Source: Parasitella parasitica
Taxonomy: Eukaryota > Mucoromycota > Mucoromycetes > Mucorales > Mucoraceae
Reading direction: 5' to 3'
NCBI GenBank assembly: GCA_025201805.1
Contig: MU619262.1
Span: 225,068-289,067, forward strand
DNA length: 64,000 nucleotides
Shown: positions 11,198 through 21,728 of the stretch, one piece after another
Layout: each line of letters opens with the position of its first letter
Position numbering within the stretch: the stretch's first letter is position 1
Made by a program: the position numbers and the translations under genes
The notes under the pieces: model-generated
The model's input: only the letters and a program-made list of their open reading frames with translations
What the model was told of the DNA's origin: nothing
Databases searched by the model: none

Positions 11198-12568
11198 ACA
11201 AACTGTTTGCAACAACGAATATAAATAGAGTAGAAATGTCTGGCCATTGCACGTTATTCTATTTCCAAAATAAAGAAGGAGTTAAATTGCTTCTATTATT
11301 GTTTTTAAACGTTTTACTACACACGCTAAGGCCTTTTTGTAGGGACTCGATGATGGTGTATAGCAGGATAAATTTAAGTAGGGAAGCACTACGTGAGGAC
11401 GACTTTTCAACGCTTGACAAATTGTGTTATAATGCTTGGTATACGTTTAATTTCAAGTTTTTAGACGAGGTACTATAAGGGAAATTGTCGAAAAAGAAAA
11501 AAGTGAACAAAAAAGCGAGTTAATGGTATAGAAAGTATTTCTTTATTTGCAAATGTTGATTTCTACTTGAGTAGAGACTAAAAAAACAACTATAACACGA
11601 GAAATAGCTCATAAAAACATGGGTTTAGCATTTTCCTTAAATTTTTATATATTCCATCATTGAATCTTACTCTCATTGTTTGCTGCACAGAGAAAGTAAT
11701 AAAAGTACGAATATGCGAATTTGAAAGCGGCTATAGGTAGTGGTTCACTATTTTATTTTGTGCATTTTTGTATTGCCATTTGTTGTACATAATGATTTTG
11801 ATTTTACCAAGTATCAAGGACGATGCAGCAAAATCTCTCTCTGGCAATAAAATAATTCAAATGGTTGTTTAGCGTATGTCTAGATTATGTTCATCAGATA
11901 GCGCTGTATAAAAATGGCCACCGAGTTTTACTTTCGTGCATAAATTGTCGGATGGATCATCATCCGAAAATTATGACACAATCCCATGCAGGAATTTGCA
12001 ATCCCATTTTTTTTTATTTGAATACAATATGTATGGCGCACACAGTAAAAGTGACCATAATGTGATCTATTTATTTCATTCATCCTAACCTTATTGTAAA
12101 CACTTGATGAAAAGAGGAAAAAAAATTAGTGTGAGGTCATTTTAACTTTGTAATTTCCTGCAGATATTTCCCAAAAATAGGTTATAACATCCCAGAGGCG
12201 CATGTTCCAAGTTAATTTTGACGGCTCACAAAGTTTGGTCCTTGTAAGCTTGATCTGTTTCAATACCAATCAGGATTATTGGGTGATATGAAATAGGATG
12301 AGAAAGGTTCGGATATTTTTTTGGATGAAGCCAGATGGTATTGATTCAAATCACTTGTTTATCATAAAGTATTATCATTTTTCTTTAGCTTAAAGAAGTC
12401 TAACTTGTGTAATAACGTCACATATTGAGATTCCCAAATCTATAGAAAAGAAGAAGGTGGGAAAACTTCTACGCTTCTTTTCTTCCTCTTAATTTTCTTT
12501 TTCTTTTCTCTCTTATTTTTTTTTTTCTTGCAAATAAACAAATATATGCGATTTGAATAAATATAAAT

Positions 12569-14778
12569 ATGAGTCAGCCATGGAATCAACTCGATGAGCA
12601 GCAAGTAGCAGAGACAAGTAAGTATTCTTTAAAGTTGGTAGTTTCACTTTTGATGTTTAGTCAAATCACTAGTCAGAGACAGCAGAGCAAGTCAACTGCA
12701 ATCCTGTAGGCAGCGTATAGCATTATTCAAAGGACTGCAAGTAGACAATTACGAAGAGAGAGTGCTGGCATTGGAGAAGATCATTCAAGTTGTCAGATCT
12801 TTTGTCCGCAGCTCGCTTTCGCCCAGTTCAAATACAACATCGCCTTGCTTGAGTGATTCGCCTGTACATATTTTACACCTTTATGATCAAGACGATGAAG
12901 AGTACAGCGAACAGCTTCTTTATTACCTGCTAACAATACTGCGACTGGCTTACACTTGTCCTTACTCTGATGTAAGACAAACATTCCAAGAAGCATTAAC
13001 TACCTTAAAAGTGAGTGCTATTTTTACTATGTGCATGTCATGGGTCATTTATGCAGCCTTATATATAGGAAACCGCAGGCATTGTTATACCAAAACCTCG
13101 ATATAAATCGCCTTCTCACTTTATTCCATTGTACGATATTTTCTCTCTCGAGTCAAGCACTTCCTCATCATCCAATCATGTTATTTATCCTCGTTCTTCA
13201 AATTTATCTTTTTCACCATGGTCTATAAACTCCTGTGATAATGATCAACACACTATACATACGCAACCGAACAACAGCAATCCAAGTATACCAAAAATCG
13301 TGCAGGATTACACGGGTGGAAGGCCCTCCGACGAATATGTGCGTCAAATGATGGTAAAGACTTTTACTGATGAAGGACGGTTAGCAAATCTATTTCGCAT
13401 CTTGTCTTTTTTCCCGACTTTTTATGAAGTATTCCACGTAACTTTTACCAAGTTACTCAAAGGGTCTATGGGTCCATTGAATCGCATATGGAAATCCTAC
13501 ATTGGGTTGATGGTAGCTTCAGAACAGCAATGCCAATACCTGGTTTCTGCCATGAAGATTGACTTTTTATACAACGGTGGTGATCCCAACTGGCTTATTG
13601 GGTTGGACTATGTGCCCAATAAATTGCGCAATATCTCTGCATTGATCCTGAAATTGGCACGACAGCCATGGCGCCTGAATTTAGATGATGTCAGCCATTT
13701 ATTGGCGGGAGGAAGCTTCGGTGATGCTTGGAGTAAAGGAGAACTCGTGCAGGTTACATTGATCATCGGTACCTTATTAGGTTTATCCAGCTTTATCATG
13801 GGTTGTGGAATTGTTCCTGAAATTGACATGACTGGTGGATTCGGTATTTCAGTCCAGCAACAGGTTTGTGGTGGCATTGAGACGGAATTGGATTTACCAA
13901 CGATTCATTTTGATAATGAATCACTCAGACAGCACGAATTCCAAACAGATCATGGTGCAGGACTGGGCCTATCAACTGCCAGTAAAGACTTGGCCGACAC
14001 GGAAAGGACAACCAAAGAGCTAATACATAGGTTAAAGGCTAAAAAGAATTGTGCCATCAAAGAGCAAATACTAGAAAGCTTTGAGAAGATGAAGATTTCA
14101 GACGATGGACCACCCAAAATAACTGTCGATACCAATTTAAGCCCTGAAACACCTAGCGAAGAAGATGATCATACTACTAGCGATATCATCAATGTTATTT
14201 TTGAAGATCTGCAGCGCTTTGTAGAACCAACGTTAAATGACAGCATTCAATTAGAAAGCTTCAATTCAGATACTGAAGAATACTTTATGCTGGGAGACTA
14301 TTGCTGGGAGGACCATGGATGTGATTTAGCCAACCATTACTTACCTGGCATTGGAGATGACCTAGTTACTGAATTTCAAGAAGCTCAAACCATCACGGAT
14401 TGGAGGTAAGAAAGCGCAGATTGCAGAAAAGCATGACATTTATAGCTATTTATGCACTGTAGCATTTTTCATCCTGTGGCGGAGGATATCGTGGATACAA
14501 CACCTCTAAGAAATGCAATTTGGTATTATACTCAAAAGATGATGGGTGTTACCAAAGAAGATTACACGTATGCTGATATTCCAACCTATTTAAATGATCG
14601 TACCACCCAATACATCCAGGATCTCTGCATGTCCCCGTACAAAATTCAAAAGTCTGATTGGGTCAACATTGGCATCGTTCTCCGCCCCGAAGAGAAATGC
14701 CATGTTAACCTGCTGGTAGCCTCTGCACGAAAACAAGCAGTTTTATGCCAAGGATTAAGCATAATTTCTGAGCTTTGA
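12569..14778 (+). CDS. Sestrin (PA26 family)
   Basis: Sestrins are stress-induced regulators of TORC1 via GATOR2; human SESN2 senses leucine and has an N-terminal alkylhydroperoxidase-like fold. Exons are 12569-12617, 12661-13010, 13069-14405 and 14463-14778 (683 residues, longer than the usual 480-550). Motifs in order: IGLMVASEQQCQYLVSAMK (about 280-295), GGDPNWLIGLDYVPNKLRN, DAWSKGELVQV, SSFIMGCGIVPE (about 375), then a low-complexity acidic insert (about 400-510), YCWEDHGCDLANHYLPG, TTPLRNAIWYYTQKMMG (about 590) and EEKCHVNLLVASARKQA (about 655). The catalytic Cys and Tyr of the CxY motif are kept, but the position of the relay His is Met. The long Ser/Asn stretch after the second intron may be disordered. 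The family call rests on several blocks spread over the whole length. Confidence 0.9.
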
Positions 14779-14964
14779 GACGTCTTCTCTCGAGGTATCG
14801 ATTCACATGAATAAAACTTGACGGCATTTGAGTGAAATAGAACTCATTTATGTATAAATTGACCCATTTTCATTATCGTTTATATTTAGAATCCTTTCAG
14901 TTTAAATTAGTTTGTGTAATATTATGATAGTGATCATATAATCCAGAACACCTATATACTCCCC

Positions 14965-15019
<55 letters not shown>

Positions 15020-15066
15020 TTGTCTTTGTACATTTCATTCTTTTCTTTACGTTTACATATACAGAC
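14779..15066. promoter_or_regulatory. Promoter with C12-T34-A12 tract
   Basis: Between the sestrin stop and the secreted-protein ATG lies an uninterrupted C run (14961-14972), T run (14973-15006) and A run (15007-15018), ending about 48 nt before the start codon at 15067. An ATAAA signal for sestrin is near 14810. The T/A junction could fold or exclude nucleosomes. Confidence 0.5.
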
Positions 15067-16142
15067 ATGAAAATATCTTTACTTTTGGCTTGTTTTGTAG
15101 CCATTATTGCCATTTCCTACGTTCAAGCTGACGCCCTTCAAGATGAAATTGATGCTGCCTTGAAAAAATTTTGTGGTGGCATTGCCGTTACTGGCCCTAC
15201 AAAGGGACAAACATTTACCAACCCCAAAAAGATCAAGGTGACAGTCAGTAAAGTATCCCTGCTTTGTGGCTCTGCTTTATACTAACATTTCTTGTAATAA
15301 AATAGCCAGAAAGCCCAATGCTCAGGCCAAGGTTATCAACGGTGTTGACGTACGTTTATAATACAAAAACTATCACGTAGAATATGTTTATTCACATTTA
15401 ATACCATAGGCCTACTCTATCGACAGCAAAGGAAAGGCTACTTATCTCAACACTGTTTGGAAGGGTTCTTACAGCTTAAATGAGAAGGCTACGTTAACGT
15501 ATGGAGACTTGGGAAATCGCATATGCACGTATACTAATGTCCTTTGTCTATTAGTGTTGATTTAACAAAAGCAACAAAGGCCAAGTTCCCTGGACAATTT
15601 GAATTCCGGTAATTAAGCACTTGCCATATAATCTTTCGAAGGTATAACAGGGTTTTAACTAAAAATAACCATTGCATAGTGTTTGGGTTCACAACAAGGC
15701 AGGTCCCGATTGTACTTTGATGTCCAAGGTCTTCAAGGCCAAGTCCTCTTCTCATTCCAATGCCGTTGAAGAGTCTGAATACAAGAATTTGAGCGAAAAC
15801 ATTGACCGTGGATGTTTTGGTGTTGAATTAATTGACCCTAAGCTCGGTGGTAAAGTTACTGCTGATGAAGATTTCTCTGTCCAAATCAAGCGTGACACTG
15901 CTGCTCACACTGAATATCTGACTAGTCTGGAACTTTACAACATCAATTTGGAAACTCGTGATTCTAGCAAGGTTCATGTCTCCTGGACTGGTAAAGAAAT
16001 CATTAATAACATGATGAACATTAAAGATACCATTCCCGCCTCTGCCAAAGCTGAAAACACTGCTTTCTATTACAAGTTAAGCGCCACTACTCAGCATGAG
16101 GAGCCTTGCGAATTCTTTTCGCATCCTTTCTATCTCGATTAA
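15067..16142 (+). CDS. Secreted protein of unknown function
   Basis: Family not recognised. Exons are 15067-15247, 15306-15349, 15410-15498, 15555-15608 and 15680-16142 (276 residues). The N-terminus MKISLLLACFVAIIAISYVQA is a clear signal peptide with a likely cut after VQA. The mature part is rich in Val, Thr and Lys with alternating hydrophobic strands (KIKVTVTRKPNAQAKV, FEFRVWVHNKAGPDCTLMSK), which suggests a beta-sandwich. It has few cysteines (one near the N-terminus, GPDC, RGCF and EEPC). The C-terminus HPFYLD has no GPI signal or membrane span. An AATAAA signal lies about 20 nt after the stop. It is likely cell-wall or extracellular; no enzyme motif is visible. Confidence 0.8.
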
Positions 16143-16579
16143 ATAGATCAAGTGAAATTTAATAAAACATGCTGTACATCTTTACTTGTTTAACTATTGA
16201 ATGGCACTGTAATTAGTTTCTGTAGACCATGCTAATTTATGAATTGTTCTTATTTAGCGAGTGAAAGTGTAACGTGGCCATGAGCACCATTTTTGATTAT
16301 TTGGATTTTTGAGCTCCTGTGAATTGGCTTAATCTTTAGAATTACATTTACAATAACTTTAGAAATTCTATGCCATTAAAATTTACAAGTCTAATTTCAT
16401 CTGATGATTCATTACGACAAGTTAAAGTGCATTTGAAGACAACAATGGTATCAAGAGCAAATTGAAGTTGTTGCCAAGAGTGTGATATAGAATAAAAATC
16501 AAGGTAAATTCCATTCGTCCATTAGTAATTGATCCGAGTAATATATGCTGTCGTTCACACACTGTTTTATTATTCACGC
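16143..16579. other. Intergenic, convergent 3' ends
   Basis: AT-rich spacer between two genes that end towards each other. It holds the AATAAA signal of the secreted-protein gene. No other feature seen. Confidence 0.4.
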
Positions 16580-17592
16580 TTAATCCCAAATCAATTGGCC
16601 GTGTTCATTAATTCCAGCAGTAGAAGTGGGCAATTTTGATGATCTTTGTTGTTGGCCATTTTTACCCCAAGAGGTGTTCTTTCCTTTGCCAGAGGAATAG
16701 AATTCTTGAATTCTAATCTTTTCTAATTCCTTTTGATGTTTACGAAGTCTTTCCTCTTGTAATGCATCGGCAGTAGCCTTTTGCTGCTTCTTTTTTTGCT
16801 GGCGAGCCAAGTTTTCGCGCTGCTTCTTGTCTAAACCAGGAATATTGTTATCAAATTGGCCTGCGTTGATGGCAGCGTTTCTGTCGATAGAATTTTTAAA
16901 GGATGCATTGCTGGTTTGAGGATGACGACCTAAGTGGGATCAATTGAGTGCTAGGGCATCCAGTCATGCTCTTTATAAAACCTACTTTTGACTTGGCTCC
17001 AGCCTTCTTCGGCTGGAACAGCTTCCCATTCCTCCTCCTCCTCTTCAGCCTTGATGCGCATTACACGGGCATAATTGGCAGTAGGATCCATGTGATCGTC
17101 AATCTCCTTTACTTTTTCTAGCTCATCTTTCTCGATACTTGGTAAAGGCTTCTTGTCCTCCTTGTTCTCGATAGCAACATCATTGTCCTTGTCTTCTTTA
17201 TTGGTGGGCTCTTTCTTTTCTTCTTCTTTAGAAGAAATGGGTAGCGGGGCAAGTTCCTCCTTTTTTGCATTTTTTCTCTTTCTTAGTTGTTGCTTTTGTT
17301 GAGATTGTGCAGTATCCTTGGTTGTATTGTCTTGCACAGCATTGGAAGAGGCTGCTTTAGTCTTTTTGTTGCTTTTTTTTTTGCTGGATCTTTGTGGGGA
17401 TTCTTTTGAAGCTTCCAACAAGGCCTTCTTTTCCCTCTCTTCAGCAAGAGCCTTTTTTCGCTTTCTTGCCTCGTATTCGACATCATCTAATAAAGGCTCC
17501 TTGTCAGGCCCACCAGTTAAATACACAACAACCACAGGGAATGCAGCAGTCAGAATCCAACCCAGGATTCGAAGATATTCTGTAAAATCCAT
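16580..17592 (-). CDS. Lys/Glu-rich single-pass membrane protein
   Basis: Family not recognised. Exons are 17592-16986 and 16929-16580 (318 residues), intron 56 nt with phase 1. The N-terminus MDFTEYLRILGWILTAAFPV leads into one hydrophobic segment (residues about 8-28). A long highly charged region follows, with Lys-rich runs (KARKRKK-like, SSKKKSNKKTK), an acidic block EEEEEEWEAVPAEEGW and a coiled-coil-like C-terminal helix (ENLARQQKKKQQK to ELEKIRIQEF), ending GINEHGQLIWD. The layout suggests an ER-type membrane anchor with a large cytosolic part. The frame also opens upstream to 17670 with Leu/Ser-rich sequence from a CT-rich leader; I prefer the internal ATG at 17592 because that upstream part looks non-coding. 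Confidence 0.75.
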
Positions 17593-17859
17593 TTTTTTAA
17601 CCCGATAATGAAGAAGAGATTGGAGAGAGAGAGGGAGAAGAAGAAGAAGAGAAAACACGATACTCTGCACACCAAACGAATGATAAATGGCATCTCAGAG
17701 ATCGCCTCTTCAATGCAATGACGTGTAACATTAAAATCTGACTAAAGCAGTTGCCTCTCAAGACCAGTGAGCGACTTGCACTCAATTAGGCACAAAAGAC
17801 ATACATGCGCATGTATACGTATGTACTGATTCTATTATAATAGTGAATGTATGGTATAG

Positions 17860-19018
17860 TTATTGTTCTCGAACTGAAGGCTGCTCTTTGTCTCGCTCAG
17901 ATGTTGACTGAGACCGGGGGCGAGGTAAATAGAGGCCATGAGCGTGTATGTAATCAATGACAGGATTAGGCAGCAGGTATTTGATTGACATGCCTCTTTT
18001 CACAAAAAGTCTAATCTTTGTTGAACTAATGTCGTTGTGAATCAACTGCTTGATGACAGTAACGTTCATCTGATTGAGAAATATTAGCTACAGGTGCACC
18101 GCGCAGTGCAGACTTTACTCACTCTATGTTGGTACAATATATCGTGCGATAATAAAAACCCATACACATCCGTGCCTGTTCTCTCGATAATGACGCTACC
18201 ATAATGACCTACAATATGATGCAGCTTTTGACACTCTATTAGACGGCCAAGATATGCACTAGAACCAAGACAACTTACATCTTCAGGCGCCCAAACACCA
18301 GGATGGCCAAAAGAGGCTATCAAATCACCACCAGCCAACAGCATGATTCGAATCGTGCGTCTCTCGCCTTGAAAATGCGCATCATGAATACTGTACTCTT
18401 AGGTCAAACGAATACCTCACATACCTGATGCTGTCAAAATCCCGCCGCCGACAGTGTTCAATTCATGATCGAAATGGTCAAGCACAACGGCGGTTCTCTG
18501 GTACGTTGTCTGACGTGGTTCCCATGAATCGACCATCAGCCAATCCGACGTTGTTTCCACAGCCAATTGACACATTTTTACACGATCCTCTGCTTTTGCT
18601 AATCCTTCCTTCATATAGTAATCAGAAACAGGAGAATAATACCCAGTCAGCAATTCGAATTCATTTCTTTCCTTGAAATGATCTTGAGCCATTTCTGTTT
18701 TTTTTTTTTTTTTTTTTTTTNNNNNNNNNNCAAGTTAAATGTTGTCAGTCGTCCAGAAATAAGCTTACCGAACATTCTCAAATGGAGATAAGTGACAGGC
18801 GAGAATGAGCCACATGCAACTAAAACTAGAGGGATTTTGCTGTCATCTACAAGATACGTTAGTTGCCAGAAGGTTTCCTTCAAAAAATCCCACTTGCCTT
18901 TCATCACTGTTGGTAAAAAATGGCGAGGAAATTCATAAGCTGCGTTGAATGAAAGAGGAGATAATTCGTACGGTGTCGATACTCTAGTGATTGAAGTTAT
19001 ATCCTCGCTAGGCTCCAT
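17860..19018 (-). CDS. Nicotinamide/nicotinate mononucleotide adenylyltransferase
   Basis: Joins NMN or NaMN with ATP to form NAD or deamido-NAD, the shared last step of NAD synthesis before amidation. Exons are 19018-18769, 18694-18425, 18367-18279, 18233-18123 and 18069-17860 (309 residues). Motifs are LVACGSFSPVTYLHLRMF (the GxFxPxTxxH nucleotidyltransferase motif), EFELLTGYYSPVSDYY, DWLMVDSWEPRQTTYQRT, RIMLLAGGDLIASFGHPGVW and the C-terminal HNDISSTKIR (ISSTxIR motif), then IDYIHAHGLY. The first intron contains the gap 18721-18730, so its length is unknown, but the phase fits. A Ser/Gln-rich tail ends the protein. Homologous to yeast NMA1/NMA2. Confidence 0.95.
18721..18730. other. Assembly gap inside an intron
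   Basis: Ten N directly after a T23 run, within the first intron of the NMN adenylyltransferase gene. Exons on both sides join in frame, so coding sequence is probably not lost. Confidence 0.98.
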
Positions 19019-20322
19019 TCTTGTAAAGTAGGGCAGTAGTGTATATGAATTACTGGAAGAAAAAGGGAAATATCGTATGGACGCCCATTAATCTTTCTAA
19101 ATCAGCTGAGAAATCAATTTTATGAATTTTCCCGCAATTATGGTACGAAAAGATTTTACATCTTTAAAATAGTAGTATCAAGATCTTGGTATAAAATAAT
19201 TGGATATTTTGGCGTCAACAGTATAGCAGGAGCTTTATCAATGCCATGTATTGTAACTGCTTGCGATTGAATCAAGCAGTTTGCTAATTTATATGAGGTT
19301 CAAGCCTGGTATACATTTTGCCTTAGATGAAACCTGCTCAGAGAAAAAGATGGATATAATAAGCCTCCTTTTTTTTTTATCTTTTAGATGTGCTAAGTAC
19401 GAATATTTTTCAATGTTGTAAGAATGCGCTGTCAAGCATGCAGCAGTATATCTTTTATCAGGATTGAGGTAAGGTTATCATGTACCGAATGTATACAAAT
19501 ACGTAAATACAATGCAATGATGATTCAAAGATATATGAACTTTGCAAGATTTGTGTAAAGCATTGTAATTTTATTGAACAAAGATGATTACCATGGATTA
19601 GCAATTTTTCACCAAGGTGTGTATTAGTCGAATACGGCCAATAAAATACAATTTAAGACAAAAAAGAAGCATATTAGTCGGAATAGCCATTTTAGTCCGA
19701 AATTGATATCAATTGCCTTTTTAATTAACGGTGAAAAGAAACCACATTTTACTTGAAATGTCTACCATTAGATGCACAGTTAAATGTTCTGCGACAGTTT
19801 TCAGAGCAATTATTAAAATTATTAATGAAAGAGTGGAGAAATTCATTTTTCTAATAAACCGAGTCTTGTCAGAAGATTAAAAGTGAAAACAAGGCATTAA
19901 ATGTTTGGAAGAAGCATTCCTTTAAAAGAGGTGAGGTCATGATCCAATCGCATACATAAGCTAAATGCTAATTTCATCGTATGCTAGATGAGCTCTATAT
20001 TGTCTGTACAAGATTGATACATACTGTCAGATTGCACAGTTTAGTTTTACTCGGCAAAGGACCCGATGCTGACATTTCATCACTATAAGTATTAGAACAA
20101 ACACACTATGACACAGCAAGAAAAAGAAAAGGCAATTGTGTTTGAACGATGCACTAATAAAGGAGGAATCAGCTTTTTGCCGTAGCTGTCGCAATCTCGG
20201 GGGCGGAAAAGTAAAATAAAACCAAAATATTGTGGAAATTTCAAAAGCGTTCCTCTTCCTTTTTGTCATTATTATTCTTCTTTTTATATATACATATCAA
20301 TCAACCCTTCGTATTGTTTAAA
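19019..20322. other. Intergenic, divergent promoters
   Basis: About 1.3 kb, AT-rich, between the NMN adenylyltransferase start (-) and the E2 variant start (+). No open frame with family features. A short motif ATTAGTCG recurs near 19623 and 19672 with similar flanks. Confidence 0.4.
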
Positions 20323-21106
20323 ATGGCAAAAGGTAAGGTTTCCTGATATTGGGTTAATAAAATAAGGGGGAGGGAAATTGTATAAAGAACAAAGCGGGAA
20401 AGGATAATGTTAAATTACGACTTTGCGAAAAAAGACAAAAAAGAAACACCAAGAGGCGGCTGGGTGTTAGCCAACATGTTTCCACAAGTTTTATGCTAAT
20501 ACGCGTATTATTTCCATGATAGTTCCTCGCAACTTTCGTTTATTAGAAGAACTTGAAAAAGGTGAAAAAGGAATTGGCGATGGTGCTTGTAGCTATGGAT
20601 TAGCTGACGACGACCTTCTTATGCACAAATGGCATGCTACTATCCTCGGTGCTCCTCATGTAAAAAACCAAGGATAATTAGACCACCACTCAAGACTACA
20701 AACTGACGTATTTATATTGTTTATTATAGTCAGTCCACGAGAATCGCATCTACAGCTTAAACATATGTTGTAGTGATGATTATCCTGACAAGCCTCCTTT
20801 GGTTCAATTTGTATCCAAAATTAATTTGCCTTCGGTCGACCCTAAGAGCGGAAAGGCAAGTTTGAATAGAAAAAAAAAGGGGGGGGGGAAGAGAATAAAT
20901 GCTGATTACGACCATGAATAGGTTGATTGCGCTCGTTTGCCTTGCCTTGCCCAATGGAAGCACAACTATACAATTGAGACTGTCTTGACTGAATTGAGAA
21001 GGTATGAGGTACATTTGAATGAATGTCAGATTCTGATTGACTTTGTAGAGAGATGGCTACTCTTGGACGCAAGCTGCCTCAACCCCCTGAAGGTGCAACA
21101 TATTAA
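20323..21106 (+). CDS. MMS2: Ubiquitin E2 variant, Mms2/UBE2V type
   Basis: Catalytically inactive E2-like partner of Ubc13 for Lys63-linked ubiquitin chains in error-free DNA damage tolerance. Exons are 20323-20332, 20523-20659, 20730-20855, 20922-21001 and 21049-21106 (136 residues). Landmarks are [99 protein letters not shown] and the C-terminal PQPPEGATY. The HPN-x-Cys catalytic segment of active E2s is missing, as expected. The first exon is only 10 nt and its intron is long (190 nt). The third intron starts with GC (GCAAGT) and ends AG. Confidence 0.95.
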
Positions 21107-21536
21107 TCAATACTATACACATCAACATGAATACTTGAAATAAACACATTTTTATACGCTAAGCGAGAGCTTGAGATTGCATACATGTCAATGGACACCC
21201 CCAAAACAATAGAGTGAAAGGGGAGCTCACGTTTTCACAATGGGTGTTCACCCTTTGCCATTATTTCAGACTACACAGATTTATTCAAAACTTGACCTCT
21301 CTCATTGAACGATTGAACTGTTTTTGCGATTAAATGAATTTTATTGTGTTTTGGTTTGATATTTATATATATAAAAAGTTTTGGGGTAGGAGACATATTG
21401 GGAATTTAATACACATATATGTTTAAATGTATGAACACAAGATTTTTGGTTGTTTGTTGTTGTTGTTGTTGCTGACTATTTACAGTTGTATGTGTGTCAC
21501 AAGATGATGAAACAAGAAGGAAGCAGGAAGCCATCT
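21107..21536. other. Intergenic, convergent 3' ends
   Basis: AT-rich spacer with a TA-rich tract near 21361-21375 and a (TTG)n stretch near 21450-21468. No gene seen. Confidence 0.4.
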
Positions 21537-21728
21537 TCAGACCCTTTGTGCTGAAGAGTCCATTCGCTGCTCGTATGAAGGGACAGCTTTTCTTGCTCCA
21601 CGATAGTTGATACGAACTTCATGCATTAAAGGGCTTGCTGCCAATTCAGCATCAAACACAGGTAAAGCCTGGCCAGTCGCAATGAATGTTATCAAGAATA
21701 AAGCAGTAATTTGGAAAAGACGGTTCAT
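21537..21728 (-). CDS. Small secreted peptide (63 aa)
   Basis: Single exon. The N-terminus MNRLFQITALFLITFIATGQ is a good signal peptide with likely cleavage after GQA. The mature part is about 41 residues, lacks cysteine and is polar and basic towards the middle (HEVRINYRGARKAVPSY). A TATA-like ATAAATA lies about 60 nt upstream on the same strand (near 21784-21790). No family recognised. It could be a secreted signal or surface peptide, or the translated first exon of something longer; no splice-linked continuation was found. Confidence 0.55.
   Translation of the reverse strand: MNRLFQITALFLITFIATGQALPVFDAELAASPLMHEVRINYRGARKAVPSYEQRMDSSAQRV

Larger units (their letters stand above)
8621..12568. 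other. Gene-poor AT-rich interval
   Basis: About 3.9 kb with no gene I can support. Short open frames (for example 8907-9113, 10972-11247, 11236-11478, 11865-12065) lack family motifs and splice-linked continuations. Contents worth noting are a relic repeat at 10141-10250, an imperfect direct repeat at 10794-10816/10844-10866, and a perfect short inverted repeat at 11173-11197. The pyrimidine-rich block at 12475-12530 is the sestrin promoter or 5' untranslated region. Confidence 0.5.

Noticed and set aside
10972-11247. 91-codon minus-strand frame
   Set aside because: Cys/Leu/Phe-rich low-information sequence with no motif; lies in AT-rich DNA where chance frames are expected.
17593-17670. 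Upstream in-frame start of the Lys-rich membrane protein
   Set aside because: The extension is encoded by a CT/GA-rich simple-sequence leader and gives a Leu/Ser string; the internal ATG gives a normal N-terminal anchor.
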